This document shows, piece by piece, positions 12,220 through 24,764 of a stretch of 64,000 nucleotides of DNA (positions are counted from its first letter, which is position 1; the number at the start of each line of letters is the position of its first letter). The stretch comes from Trichobilharzia regenti. Lineage: Eukaryota > Platyhelminthes > Trematoda > Strigeidida > Schistosomatidae. The stretch is from the NCBI GenBank assembly GCA_944472135.2, contig OX235265.1:59221112-59285111 (forward strand), in the 5' to 3' direction. The notes under the pieces were generated by a model. The model did no database searches. It was not told where the DNA came from and saw only the letters and a program-made list of their open reading frames with translations. The translations under genes and the position numbers were made by a program.

Positions 12220-15200
12220 TTCTAGTTATTAACTAGTTTTGAACCAAATACCAGGTGTCAGTGGATTCACCCTTTGTGTCGAAGTCGTTCTTAGTGATAT
12301 ATATGCATTCATTCACTATCATCTCTCAAAACCATTTGATCCTAATTATTCAGTTATTCAGCTCTTTATAGCTTCGCATTTCCTCTATTTTCCTTTTTTC
12401 ACATGCGCCTTTATGAAGTGCGGCAACTTGAAGTGCAACACTTTTGTGTTAAGTTCGACAATAAAAACATTCAGTTCAGTTTATTATGTACTGATAATTT
12501 TATCAAATTGTATTTTATAGTGAGATCAAACTTGGAATAATTGAAGTAATTGGCTTATGGTCACTTATCTTGTTCTTTAATTGAAATCTTAAAATAATAT
12601 TGAAAATTTTGAGATAATTTAAACAAAGGATGAAGAAGTTTTTAAGATTATTTCATTTTAGGCGACGGATACTTTTGATTCTAATTTAAATTACATCACT
12701 ACAAAACATAAACTCGTGAAACTTTGAAAAACAAAAAGAATCTGGAAAATTGCACCGCGTTCTTTTTTTGATCATTTCTTGAAGTGTATATTTGTCCATT
12801 AACCGGGAACAAAGACTAGGACCTCCATTTTTCGAAGTATAATTCAACTATCTCATTTGACGTAATTTTAGACATTCACGAAGTTTAAATTAAAATCTGC
12901 CTTTCTACTAAGAGATGAAATTATTAATTCAGATCTTTGTAATAATAAAAATAGTACTATAAAACTATTATGGTAGCACGGTCGCAGATAACGATTATCT
13001 CATGATACGATCGCTTTAAAACGACACACTTCACACCATCTGATGAATTACTTTAGCCACTTTTCGGAAGTGTGATAATATCATGCAGCTGATTCAGTAC
13101 GTACAGGTAGAAAGTAGGAACTGTATACGAAGCCAAATAAATGAGCAGTAGCTTTTCCAATATATCATTTCGGTTCAAAGTCCTGACGACAATAACGTAA
13201 GATATCTTTGATAGTCACAGTATAAGCACCTAAAAAATTGTGCTGGCACCTAATATACAAAGATGAAACGTGAATTTGTATCATTCTGTCTCTTCATATT
13301 AGCTGGATAAATCATCATAGAATTCTTGACAAACTATGCTCTTTTATTTCCTAGCTACACTAAACAGTGGCCAAGAAAAGTGCAGAAAAGAAGTCAAATA
13401 TATACAAATGAACAAGGAAGCATCGACACAACATCTCATAATGGAACTGAGATCACATAATGCCGTGAGAAAATCTAAGTCACCACTTTTTCACGTTTCA
13501 GTACTAGAAACTGGTTATCTGAACTCATTTCTTAGTCATTTTCACTCACTTCTCTCAGTTTTCTTTCATTATAATGAACTTAACAAATTTCCCTGGTATC
13601 ATTTTCTGTTCAATAGGGTTTTCTTTCGTCCATGCTTCATCATTCATCATTACTTTACAGGAGAAAGGTGTTATTCATGCATGTATGTATTGGATTAGTT
13701 AAGATTTTTGGGATTTCCGTTGACGTATTTGACTTTGCGATAAACATGTTGACATCAGTCAGCTGCCTTCCTGTTGCATTTTATTTTAGTTTCATAAGTC
13801 TAATATAAAGCATGGCAGTCAGTTATATTAACAAATATCGCGCAATTTATGCATCCCTAGTATGTATTCTCCTTTATGTTATATACATATAAAATGGTTG
13901 AATGCTAGATTTCGTGTCACCCTCTAGAATGCTCTTTGTCATTGTTGTAATCAGCTCACTAGTTATTTGTCTAACTGGAACAATGGGAGATTCCACTTAG
14001 AGTCTCAGTGGCAATATAAATGCTTTCAAGGTTTTAGGTATACTAGTAGGCATGAAATGTGAGTCAGGAATTCGTTTCAGATTGTCGCTAACTACAAAAT
14101 ATGAATTCAAACAGTACTCCACGATGGCGATTGAAAAGCGACGCTGAGAATTGATTAAGAGAACTCAACCAATGTCAATAAGGACTAAAAACGTGACACT
14201 CGCTACATATCGGCAACCAACCGATTCAGTTAACTCTGTTTATTCATAAAGGCAATCTATCATATGCTGTATTGTTACAACAGTGGAACTAAACCTCTTT
14301 AATGCTGCTCAATGAACTTTCCAAGTTATTTCGTAACTGTTTTACTTCCCCAATGAATATCGGTAACAGTTTTTCATAAAGAATGGTGATTATGTTATAT
14401 TATTTTTATAAGGGACATGAAAAAAAATCATTGGTTTGACTGAAAAGATTTTAAAACTGTGATTCAGTTTCTAACATTTTTAGAAAGTTTAAATGTCATT
14501 GAAATCCAAACCTAAAGGTTACAAAACATCTAGTTCCAGTGAACCAAGAGCAGTACTAGAAAAGTTGTGAACATAACGTGAAAGATACATTGAAAACATA
14601 CATCTTGGAAGTCACTTTATCACTGTTTTCCCTAGGCTAATGATAATATTCTTCTCACACTTCGTAACATTATAGTTGAATTAACTGACAAACATAGAGT
14701 ATCTTTTGATAAATGCAGTGGATATATCTATTTCAGTTTTGTTTCAGTAACTTAAAAAATACACTGAACTACTCCACCTCTTCAGCATAATTTCAGGTTT
14801 ATAATAATTTAAATGTTCATATTGTGCATGATTCACTTACTTAAGAGGGAGATATTACTACTCTAATTTGTGTATACTGCAATTTTTTAAGAAAAGTAAG
14901 CAGCCAGCTTTACTGCTGTCCGTTTAGCTGAGATATCACTAGAATGACAAACTTTTATTGATTTAATGGGTGATGATTAGAATGAGTGGATTACAACCAA
15001 TGGCAGTCAAATTACCAGTCTGAAGCTAGATTCTAATTTCGACTTAAGTCATCACCCATTACATTAATTTTTAAGGCAGCTTCTTCATTTGGATAGGACA
15101 TTACAGTATCAATTCTAATCAACCTAGCAAGGAACTGAACACTTCAAGCCAAACAATTAATTATAATCACTTAGCATCAGGTAATAGGCCACCTTTAAGT

Positions 15201-16430
15201 CATTACAAAAAAAACTAATTATTGAAAATACTTATTAATCAGTAGAACATTGGATATCCAACAGTCTAGGTGCATTTTCCTCCAGAGATTATTGATTTCA
15301 CTGTATTTATAATTTTTAAGATTGTCCTAATTTGATTCATCCGAAATAATAGTATACAAATCTCTGAGGTATGACCTATCAAATTAATAAATGAAATAAA
15401 GCCCGAAGGTCATTTAGATCACCATATGACGTCACCTAGGGAAGTAAATCACTTACTCATTTGCCAGCAAAGTTATTCCCATTGTGCCTAATATTCACGT
15501 TTTTGTAACAAGGTCAGTACTATTTTTATCTTGTATTTTTTTGCTATTACTGATATTCACATCACTGCATTAACTACCATTTTGTTTATCCTGTTCATCC
15601 ATGACGTAATATATTTTGATACAAGTTCATATGCTTTTTCCGTTAACACCTCACTTTTTAGACAGTTGTTTTTTCCCGTATAATGCAGTCTCTAGTCTAA
15701 AATTATTAATCTTCACACTCCCAGCTTTAATTTGATGAATCTTCACCATTTTGATGATGTAAGTGACAGTCACAATTGCTTCTTTTTACTACACTTGATC
15801 AACTGAGTACATACAGACGCATAATTAACCATATTTAATTCCGACTGCACAGCCGAATGAATGAAATCGTCGGAAAGAGTCTCAAGAGTTTAAAAGATTA
15901 GTTCATTTTATTCAAAGTTAACAGCACTGTCACTTCTTTCAGTGAGATTTATTCTTCGAGGTGAAAAATAATTTAATGAACCGATTCTCATACTATTTAT
16001 TTGAACTCATAATCTCTCTGGTATATCACAAAAGTGACTGAAGAAGTGTGTCTTTTATGTCCCTTATGGCAAACTATAACCCACTGATATTGGCACAGAT
16101 TGTGTGCATCCTATTATTTGCTAAGAATGTAAAATGGTTCAGTAGTTAAGTAGCTATTAGAATACTTAAACACTATAAGTCGCTCATCAAAATGATGTAG
16201 GATACATACCTTTTATTTTCTGAACATTATTAATACCAGTGTTTGTCTACTTAATTTCTTCTTTCGACAGAATACAGTTCAGTTGTTTGACTACCCTCTG
16301 TTAAATTTTTTAAATGATATATTTGTGTTCATTCAATACCTAGAGATAAAACAGTCTCCTTCATGTAAGTAACAAGTGAAAATTCCACATTAGATAAGCC
16401 TATTTTAAATATCACACAGTAATGTAGTTT
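12220..16430. other. no recognisable gene
   Basis: About 4.2 kb of AT-rich DNA. Open frames up to about 120 codons exist but carry no domain and no consistent splice context. A short inverted repeat (TAATGGGTGATGA and its complement) sits at 14965-15062. Confidence 0.4.
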
Positions 16431-16435
16431 TAACC

Positions 16436-16480
16436 TTTGGATGACGCTTCGAGCATAAATTATTGCTCACAATCATATTA
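16436..16480 (-). repeat. fragment of the 102-bp/PLE-LTR repeat
   Basis: GACGCTTCGAGCATAAATTA followed by TTGCTCACAATCATATT is a diverged copy of the unit tandemly repeated at 19396-19700. Confidence 0.65.
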
Positions 16481-17131
16481 AATTGATATATGGAATTACA
16501 TGATACCACAGTGCCAAAGTTCTACACTTACAATAACAAGTGAAGAATTTCAACAGAGAGTCTAAGTGACAAGGCTGAATTCATAATGCTACAAATATAA
16601 TTTCAATAACTGTTTGTATATTTAGTGGTAGCTAGTAGAAAAAGCCAAAACAGGAGAACTATTAACTTGTTGTAACAATATTTGCCTTTCTGTTACCAAT
16701 AAATTTCAGATTTAATACCTATTTGTTTCAATCGCGGTAATATTACCCAACAGATCACTGAGTTACTACAGTCTTATTGTTATATTCGAATTTTCAATCT
16801 TCCCTGTTCGTTACCCTGTATTCATACATTATTTTCATAGCTAAAACACTTACCGAATAGCAATCTAATTCAGATAACGAGACCAAACGAGAGAATATGA
16901 GTATTTTGGATTCTGCTGATAGTCACTATCAAATTAATATATGATAACAGAGACTGATGAATTTCAACCGATACACTAACATTGGAAAACATATATGCAA
17001 ATTCAACTTTTTTTCTCAAATCGTACAACCGCTGACGCAAAACTCAGTGAATGTCTCCCGTCGAAGTACAAAAAATGATAAAATATCATCAGGTGAACAC
17101 TAAACAAGGTATTTTTATTGTTTTAATATAT

Positions 17132-17427
17132 TTACAAGTTGATCACTGATTGATATCAGTTAGAGAACCATTAGAAAACCAGGGACCTGATTCAATGGCC
17201 CATGAGTTCTAACTTCTGCTGATTCATGAATTCATGGGCCATTGAATCAGGTCACAGTGGCTGAATGATTTACGAGCTTGCCTTGTAAACGAAAGGTCCT
17301 GGGTTCGAATCCCAGTGAGTGCGTGTTGCCGATGATTCCCAAACTAGGATGGAGGAAATAGCTGTCCAGTACTCCCTGGTTTTCTAATGGTTCTCTAACT
17401 AATATCAATCAGTGATCAACTCGTAAA
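17132..17427. mobile_element. SINE family A inverted pair with a truncated left arm
   Basis: The tails face outwards. The left arm (17132-17219, minus) holds the tail and the head-proximal part but lacks the tRNA-like and hammerhead-like middle. The right arm (17220-17427, plus) is fuller, with the A box near 17262-17275, the B-box GGGTTCGAATCCC near 17300, a TCCCAAACTAGGA loop and the tail. The junction is a near-perfect palindrome (TTCATGGGCCATTGAATCAG and its complement). Confidence 0.8.
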
Positions 17428-17880
17428 AACAAATTTAATCCCTACAAACCAACTACTGAAAGTTTTAATATATCTATATTTACATTATTTAGTCACCTAT
17501 ATACTTTTTTGCATTTATAAGCAGTTCAAAGCTTTTTAATTCATAGTGAAATGTTGTATCTCAAGTATCTCAATCAAGTGTATCTGCTTGAATTCTTCTT
17601 TTAGTTATTAACTATAGAAGAGAAAAAGATTGAGCAAAGAATATTATTTTCGATAGCTTCTCCACTAGCTTCTAAATTTATATATACATAATATTTGAAA
17701 AGCAATTTTTACTAACAACATTGATATTATTCAAATAATATCCAGTTCCTAAGACAAACAGTATTATATTTCAAAAGCATATTTAAGTGGCAATATGCAT
17801 AAAAATGCAAGACTAATTTGAATATAAAATAAATTTAAGAAGATAATTAATGTAGCAATTTAAGATCCGCGAAAAATAAC

Positions 17881-18226
17881 AATTTGTAATAAGCTTAGAG
17901 GTGAGGTGACATTGCCAGAGCTTTAAAATCAAGTAATGATGGCCAAGGTAAGGAAAGCGTGTATACAAACTTATTCGTAAGAATTATTATACCATTCAGC
18001 ATGGCAGACAGAATGCAAACATGCTTGCTCAAAAATAACTAACCTCTTTTCATCTTCCACTTACATGAACTTTCTTACATAAAGTTGAATCCAACTTAAA
18101 AAGCCTAACTTATGTGTTCACCAGGAAAATCTGTTCAGGCGCTTTTCTTACCTTGACCATTATTACTTGATTTTTTAAGCTCTAACAATGTCACCCACAA
18201 CCGTCTAGGCCTTTTACAAATTATTA
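17881..18226. mobile_element. fold-back/MITE-like element with ~80-bp inverted ends
   Basis: The left end (17881-17960) contains GTGACATTGCCAGAGC, then AATCAAGTAATGATGG and CCAAGGTAAGGAAAGCG. The right end (18136-18226) carries the reverse complement with scattered changes. About 175 bp lie between. There is no coding content. Flanking duplications are not clear because the outer ends are themselves inverted (CAATTTGTAA / TTACAAATT). A single related arm lies at 22735-22850. Confidence 0.7.
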
Positions 18227-18238
18227 TTTTTTATACAA

Positions 18239-18425
18239 TTGGTGGATGGTGGCTAGCAGTGGAATCCAGGATGCGCATTTCGTCCTATTTGGGACTTGTC
18301 ATCTGGATGTACCTGCATTTCTCAGTGAGTGATGATGTTCCCACCGAGGCTCGAACCCAGTACCCATAGTTTCAAACGCCAAAGCGTTATCCACTAGACC
18401 ACTTATCTACCTTTGGTTGCCGTTC
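18239..18425 (-). mobile_element. Sm-alpha-type SINE, nearly full length
   Basis: In minus-strand order: a tRNA-like head with A box TGGTCTAGTGG and B box GGTTCGAGCC, then a linker with GAAATGCAGGTAC, the hammerhead-derived domain and the CCACCATCCACCAATTG end. This matches the layout known for schistosome Sm-alpha elements, which are transcribed by RNA polymerase III and carry a hammerhead ribozyme. Its neighbour on the left is the fold-back element. Confidence 0.85.
18264..18308 (-). ncRNA. hammerhead-ribozyme-like domain, altered core
   Basis: On the minus strand: stem I ATCCAG/CTGGAT (6 bp), a core reading AGATGA in place of CTGATGA plus three extra bases, stem II GTCC-CAAATA-GGAC, an intact GAAA, a self-complementary TGCGCA in the stem III position, and an ATC triplet at the expected cleavage position. 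Architecture is preserved but the conserved CUGAUGA box is damaged, so activity is doubtful. Confidence 0.65.
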
Positions 18426-18429
18426 CTAA

Positions 18430-19250
18430 ATTTATCCGACATTCAATTGAGTATTACATTTTTATGCATGTTATCACTTAAACTCGACATTAAAAGATTG
18501 ATTAGTGAACAAAGAATATTCTTTTCAAAAACTTCTTTGATCAACCCGATATTTCTTAAAAAAGCATGAATGGTGTCAATAACAATTACTCTATAAATAT
18601 TATTTGTATATATAATCGTAGAGCCAGATGATGAAGTTATCGAAAAGAATATTATTTGCTCAGTCGTCTCGTCTTCTAAAAGTCTAAATGGGAATTTAAC
18701 AGTATGATAATCTTAACAAGAATTAAGGAAACTTAGCTGATTATTTATGCAGTTTTGAAACAGAAAGTAAACAGATTATCATTTGCACACAAACTGATCC
18801 ATAAATTCAAGAACTTAGAACACAACTCTGTTGTGTTTATTTATTTTCTCTAAGCATAAACTAGGCACCAAAAATGCACCATACGAAAAAAAACTATGAA
18901 ACACAATGTATGGAAAAGAAGTAAAATGATTAAAAAAAATGATGTCAGCACATATCGGTGGCTTGCTTAAGACTTGGGTATCGAAAACCTCATTCACTAT
19001 ATTGCATATGGTGTCTGTTATTTAATTTCTTCACGTCTAATTTAAAAAATAACCCCAAACAATATTGTTTTCTCTGGCGATTAATTAAAACATCTACAAC
19101 TTGAGGGTTTTTAAGTTTCTACTAAACATGAGAAAAAGCAATATCCATAAGATAACTGCTGCTGAGTTATGTCCTTAGTTCACAAAATGTACTCCTGTAC
19201 TTTTTATGATTGACATTAAACCAAACGTAGTGTATTTCTCGAATGAGACA
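18430..19250. other. no recognisable gene
   Basis: AT-rich. A stretch near 18530-18680 resembles neighbouring intergenic sequence but shows no feature. Confidence 0.4.
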
Positions 19251-19252
19251 AA

Positions 19253-19395
19253 GAATATAAGTATAAAACTTGGGCACTGTGGTAGAGTATAATTCCATTA
19301 TAGATAAGATTTTATTCTGATAAATCGCACAGTGTTTACAGTTATATGAACTGATGACGTTTCGAGCACAAACTATTGCTCATAATCATATTAAG
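19253..19395 (-). repeat. inverted unit of the 102-bp/PLE-LTR repeat
   Basis: Starts with a TATAAAACTTGGGCACTG leader, then GTGGTAGAGTATAATTCC and the unit body in the opposite orientation to the following array. Body and array together make a long palindrome around 19395. The same leader is found at 24310-24340 (complement), 27773-27805 and 60893-60935. Confidence 0.85.
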
Positions 19396-19700
19396 TTGAT
19401 ATGATTATGAGCAATAGTTTGTGCTCGAAACGTCATCAGTTCATATAACTGTAAACACTGTGCGATTTATCAGAATAAAATCTTATCTATAATGAACTTG
19501 ATATGATTATGAGCAATAGTTTGTGCTCGAAACGTCATCAGTTCATATAACTGTAAACACTGTGCGATTTATCAGAATAAAATCTTATCTATAATGAACT
19601 TGATATGATTATGAGCAATAGTTTGTGCTCGAAACGTCATCAGTTCATATAACTGTAAACACTGTGCGATTTATCAGAATAAAATCTTATCTATAATGGA
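19396..19700 (+). repeat. 102-bp tandem repeat, three units
   Basis: Units start at TTGATATGATTATGAG at 19396, 19498 and 19600, a period of exactly 102 bp with essentially no differences by eye. Each carries a hairpin (GAGCA ... TGCTC) followed by GAAAC and GTC, and the TTTATCAGAATAAAATC block. The unit body is homologous to the terminal arms of the PLE at 27809-30362. Confidence 0.9.
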
Positions 19701-19704
19701 GACA

Positions 19705-20295
19705 AAGAATAGATGTCACAGTGGATTGGTTTACACTTCAGGTAAGATAAAACTACGTCTTACGACCTACGGTCAATTAAAGTTATATTTCTAGATCCTG
19801 GACAAAAAGGAAATATTGTGGAATAAACTCCGCTGAAAATTCTGTACACTATATAAACAGTGTTCAGAATAAAGCTGTTATTATTATCAAACAGCTGTAT
19901 ATTTTAAAAATGTATCATTCATTCACTTCAGTTAACTTGTACTTACTAATATGGTGTTAAAGTTCACTCTAAATCAAACCAGTTACATCTTCTTAATACT
20001 GAAGAAAAAATTCATAAGCTTCATAGTATTAGTCTTACAATCTGTTTATAAATAATTTTTGTAATAATGAGAGTTAATATGCAAAAATCTTAATACTTGT
20101 TATGAATATAAATAGATAAAACACTTGCAAACAATTCTGACACGTATATTTTACGCTTTAGTTATCTTCAGTTTACATCAGCAGTCTAAGAAATGAATAG
20201 GCAGAACTCATAAAACTTTTTAACGGCATATCAACAGCGGACTATCATTATTATTATAATTTTAAACACCTGATACCCATTTCAAAAGAGTTAGT
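19705..20295. other. no recognisable gene
   Basis: AT-rich, without a recognised gene or repeat. Confidence 0.4.
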
Positions 20296-20299
20296 TGTT

Positions 20300-20430
20300 G
20301 CTGCACAAGGGTTTAGTGGATAACATACCGGTGTTTAAAACTTTGGCTGGTTGGTTTAAGTCTCCATGGAAAAACCATTACTCATAGGGAATGCAGGTAC
20401 ATTCTGATGAAAAGTTCTGGACTCTAACCT
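20300..20430 (+). mobile_element. Sm-alpha-type SINE, degraded
   Basis: Aligns by eye with the minus copy at 18239-18425: a TTTAGTGGATAAC head, GGTTTAAGTCTCC in the B-box position, GGGAATGCAGGTACATTC, then an intact CTGATGA followed by AAAAGTTCTGGAC. The stem II strands and GAAA box are not preserved. Confidence 0.7.
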
Positions 20431-20439
20431 TAACCACTT

Positions 20440-21300
20440 CTTAGAATTTAATTTACATGAATTACTTAGTTAGATGCAGAAATATTTGATCATAACTACT
20501 AGTCAGTGTTTTGTACAACTTTGTACAAAAAAATAGCGTAAAAACCTTAAAATGAAGTTGAATATTTATTAAAATCAACACGATTATCAGCTCAACTGAT
20601 ACATTTGTGCGTAATTAATCAAAATTACAAATGTATTGTAAAGAAATGCATATTTCATAAATCTATCCCGGAAGTAGTCTTCTTACATTTACCAAATTTC
20701 CCATTCTATAAGCTGCAAAAATCCCTCTTATTCAGTAAAAAGGTGAGAACAAAAGTGATTCTGACAAATAACTGGTAAGGGCACAAATATAAATGTATGT
20801 GGTCAACAACCCTCTCTGTTCTCTGAGTCCATCTAAACTACACTGTATTTCATATTATATTTTCCAGTCAGTATTTTCAAATAAAAATTTCTAAAGTAGT
20901 ACTATGCAGTTGTCCACTGCTGCTTTGGTTTTTACTGGTTCTTTAACAGACTTTGGTTTGTAGCGAGATCTACCTTGTATGTTATAAACAGACTGAATGT
21001 TCAGTAGAAAATAGGAAATAGGAAAAGAAGCAGAAATCTGGTTTCACTAAACTAGATTAGTCAATCCTTCAAAGTTGATTCATTATTGTCCATTTTAAAA
21101 TTTCTTTCTACATTGATATACTTCATAGGAAATACTTACTATCGTTTCGAATATATGCTTAATGTTTATTTCATTCAATCACCAATGAAATTAGCCAACG
21201 GAAAATACATATATATACCGAGAGTTTTAATTTGTTTCAAAAAGATATACTGTTTTAGGCAGATTATATGTGATAAGCTCTTAATTGGGTTACATAACTC
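20440..21300. other. no recognisable gene
   Basis: AT-rich. No domain-bearing frame recognised. Confidence 0.4.
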
Positions 21301-21304
21301 ACTG

Positions 21305-21380
21305 GATTTCACTCCTGTAGCTAATTGGTTAGCAGGCTCATTCTGTTACCTGAAGCTACTGGTTTCAATCTCTGTTGGTT
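21305..21380 (+). mobile_element. tRNA-like SINE head
   Basis: An A-box-like TAGCTAATTGGTTAGC and a B-box-like GGTTTCAATCTC with tRNA-like spacing, followed by an AATAATAATAA tail near 21435-21450. It is degenerate, so a SINE head, not a tRNA gene. Confidence 0.55.
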
Positions 21381-21459
21381 TTGTCAATTTTCGCTATATA
21401 TTACACAAAGGCGACCAACTATTAAATGAAACGATAATAATAATAATAACCAGATAATT

Positions 21460-22185
21460 TGCTTCAAGATTAACAGTGTTTAAACTCGAATGTTCTTGGA
21501 ATTCTTTTCAAAAGAAATACGTATTCGATAGCATACTCAGAGTGAAATTTTGCGATCGGAACGAATCACTTCAAAGTTTTTATCCAAATTAAATGAGTTA
21601 ACCCTAAGTGATGCTGAGGTTAGTAGGAAAGAAACATAGTGATTACAGCTTATAAATGAACTACATTCAGTTGCATTACAAACTTTATGTAAAAAGGCGT
21701 AAAAGAATTATATTAAAAAAATCGAGCGTAGATCTGTGTGTTTTCGTAAATAGGAGATAACAGTTCCTCGTGAATTACATATATTTATGTCACATATAGT
21801 ACATACATTTATTTTGAATAAAACCTATGAAATAATTCATTTTGATAACATAATCCCACACCTAACTTGCTATCATATACGTGTTTCCATTGATCCAAGT
21901 TCAAAGACTATTCGAATTGAAACAGTATTGATCCTGAAACCACTCTTTCCGAATTAATGATTCATTGCCACAGGAGAGCGTTCATGTAACCATGTCAGCA
22001 GTTCCGAGAGAAAACCTTGCTCTTAAAACTTCAGTGACTTGGTAATAACCTAGGTGAATTACCGACACAACACTCAAGCAATGCAGTAAAAAGAGAGTTC
22101 AGTGAAACAGAAGTTCACTGTCTCCAGTTTTATGGTCGAGAGTAAGGGATAAACTATCTAAATTCTATCTATCTAAGTCGTAACC
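21460..22185. other. no recognisable gene
   Basis: Nothing recognised. A TTCAGTGA-containing segment near 22090 resembles sequence near 11390 only weakly. Confidence 0.35.
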
Positions 22186-22189
22186 AGTA

Positions 22190-22470
22190 GGGTGCAGCAG
22201 GTCGAGTGGGAGGACAAATACTCGCCGAAGACATTGTCTAACGGTTGCACCATATCGTGAATTGGCAGAAATTAGAATTCAAGAGCCATTAGATCGGGTC
22301 CCAGTGGCTTAATGGTATACGAGCTCGCCTCGTAACCGGAAGGTCGTGGGTTCGAATCCCGGTCGGTGCGTAGTCAGGAAGAGTCCCAAACTAGGGCAGA
22401 ACAGCTGTCCAGTACTCCCAGGTTTTTCAATGGTTCTCTAGCTGATGTCAGCTCATGATGAAATCCTGTA
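22190..22470 (+). mobile_element. SINE family A, single near full-length copy
   Basis: Best single copy for the family layout. Head 22190-22298 (GCAGCAGGTCGAGTGGGAGG, then GAATTGGCAGAAATTAGAAT); tRNA-like part 22299-22371 with A box TGGCTTAATGG and B box GGGTTCGAATCCC; hammerhead-like remnant with GTCCCAAACTAGGGC; CAGCTGTCCAGTACTCCC; tail TGATGTCAGCTCATGATGAA. The same head lies between the arms of the inverted pairs at 5.3-5.9 kb and 51.7-52.2 kb. Confidence 0.85.
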
Positions 22471-22734
22471 ACCTATCTAAATTCTCCTCTTCTACGTGTT
22501 TCTATTAGTTTGCCCGCTACTGTGAGACTAGTTTCACTGGGCGTAGAGTCAGGCATATTTATCACTGGATTTCTGAACATTCCTCATGGCTAAACAAGGA
22601 ACAGACCAGGTCTATTCACAACCATATTCTAGTTTATCTTGTGGATACTGACCACAAAATCGATGTTAAAAAGCTTTTTTAAAGTTATCTACAGTATTTC
22701 GACTATTCTTAATTTTACCTTATGAGTTCATCTT

Positions 22735-22850
22735 TTACAGTAAAGCTGAATTCGTCATAATCCACCTTAAGAAACCTAACTTAGGTGTTCAGGAGAAATT
22801 CGTACAGGCTCTTTGCCAACCTTAGCCATCATTGTCTAACAATGTTTATC
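22735..22850 (+). repeat. single arm related to the 17.9-kb fold-back element
   Basis: Matches the loop and right arm of 17881-18226 (CCTAACTTAGGTGTTCAGG, then CTTAGCCATCATTG and CTAACAATGT) with internal loss. Shows the family is dispersed. Confidence 0.6.
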
Positions 22851-22854
22851 TGTC

Positions 22855-23995
22855 GCATAAATTTTCTTATTGATTTTAACTGATATTCATTTAAGTATTA
22901 CATTCTTTGAAACTTATTTATTACCTAACAGGTATATGTAACTGTACAGTATGAATACTAATTTCTTTGTTCCCTATCCTGTATTTTAATTATAGAGGTG
23001 AATTTTATATACCTGGAATCCTCTGAACTGCTTTGAAGTGAAAAGTACAAAGTATAGACTCATTTACTTTAGCTCAGTTTGATGTTGCTGTTTTTATGTT
23101 ATTACGTTTTCTGAGCTGGACAGTTTACTTGTAAATCTCTGATTGTTTTTCTACACGGTATTTTCAGCACTAACTGAAACAATGGAAACTCATATGTATA
23201 ATATAATTATTTAGAGCTCAGTAATCTTGTATAGCACAATGGGCTTCATCTATTGTATGAAGATTGATGATCCTAACAAGTTGGTCAGGCTGAAGTGAAT
23301 GGAGAGAGATTTCAATCATTGGTCTATTGGTTGAGTGTTTCCATGAATGAGCCATATTTCCAGTCTATAATATACTTCTAAAATCACTTAGACAACCTGA
23401 TAATATTAAAACATCTGTAAACTGAGTAACGTCGAGAGAAATGATACAAGAATTTTAAGAATGAATTAGCTATAAATGAGATTGATGATTATCTAACATA
23501 TTTTACACAGATAACATGAATTCATCTGAAATAATATTTTCTAGTGTTATTCTTATTCTTCTAAGGGTATAGTATTCATTTCAACCTATACGAAGGAATT
23601 TTATCTATTCTATGTTGATATTTATGTGAACTTTATTCCATAATAATAATAATAGCATTGGTATTAATAATAATAATAATGAAATAAAAGTGTTCACTTA
23701 GCTATCAGTCATACCATCTTATCGTGATGATATATGTAACATTAAGGACACAAACTGTTAAGAGCATGTACACTTAGCTTAACTTCATACTTCATACATA
23801 TTTCTCAGCTATTCCATGTCTACGATTAAAGAAACAATCATGAATGTCTGTACCTTATTTTTAGATCATAGTGATTTATTGTTTTAACGTATGAATCGTA
23901 TTACTGTTTTTTTCATATATGCCGTAAAGTATAATGACCAAGTAAATGATGTTATCGTTAAAAACCACATAAAATTCTGGGAAACTTCAAGAATA
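22855..23995. other. no recognisable gene
   Basis: AT-rich, with an (AAT)n-type run at 23641-23690 and no coding signal recognised. Confidence 0.4.
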
Positions 23996-23999
23996 ATTG

Positions 24000-24760
24000 T
24001 ATTAGGCTGTGCCCACTCATCCCTCTCTCGTCTGAATTGCATCCACTAATCCTGTCTCCAACAGAAATGCCTACCAGAAGGCAATGATGAAACTGCCGTC
24101 TACCCTCTTTTCCCTTAGAGTTTGTGACTAGTGGAATTCACTGCCAGTCGATTTGGCCAAATTTGTGTAATAGAGACTTCAAGAGAAGATTAGACTCCAT
24201 TATGGATATGATTATGAGCAATAGTTTGTGCTCGAAACGTCATCATTTAATATTATTGTACAACACTGTGTGATTTATCAAAATAAAATTTTATCCAGAA
24301 TGGAGTTATACTCTACCACAGTACCCAAGTTTTATACTTTTATCAAGAAGATTAGACTGCTATGAGAAAGCAACGTAGATCTGGGGAGTACCACTGGTAC
24401 TAAAAGTACCACACCTATATTTTTGATTTTATTAACCCCTTTTTTAAATTATCTTTCTTATCTCGATCCACCCCAGTCTGACCTTGTCTCTTTTCTTCTT
24501 TTCCTTCCTTTCATTTTTGGATGCGTTACTTCACTGTATTGCTGATTTTATATCCACTCAAATTGTTCTGTATTTCTTTTTGGGGTTTACCAGTTCTCTA
24601 GATTTCATTTTATACTTACTTGGTAACGCTTTAGTCAGCGCGTTTATTGACCTAACTGAAACATTATCCCACGAAACGAAATTCGCAAGCCTCAGCAACG
24701 TTAATACTGTAGTAGAAACCGCAAATTCTACTCAAAGTAAACTGATGTAACTCTTCTTAT
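24000..24760 (+). mobile_element. CR1/jockey-like LINE, 3' end
   Basis: A translated segment near 24090-24195 reads like the C-terminal end of a CR1-type reverse transcriptase (a WNSLP-type block, then an RRLD block just before the insertion). It is followed by a putative 3' untranslated tail. It is interrupted by a 149-bp insertion at 24197-24345. Frames are broken. Confidence 0.55.
24197..24345 (+). mobile_element. 149-bp insertion: solo unit of the PLE-LTR/102-bp repeat
   Basis: Bounded by 13-bp direct repeats AGAAGATTAGACT at 24184-24196 and 24346-24358, so both ends are defined. It contains the unit body (GATATGATTATGAGCAATAG, GCTCGAAACGTCATC) and the leader complement (CTCTACCACAGTACCCAAG). 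It encodes nothing. It could be a solo PLE terminal repeat or a short non-autonomous element using PLE machinery. Confidence 0.85.
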
Positions 24761-24764
24761 TGGG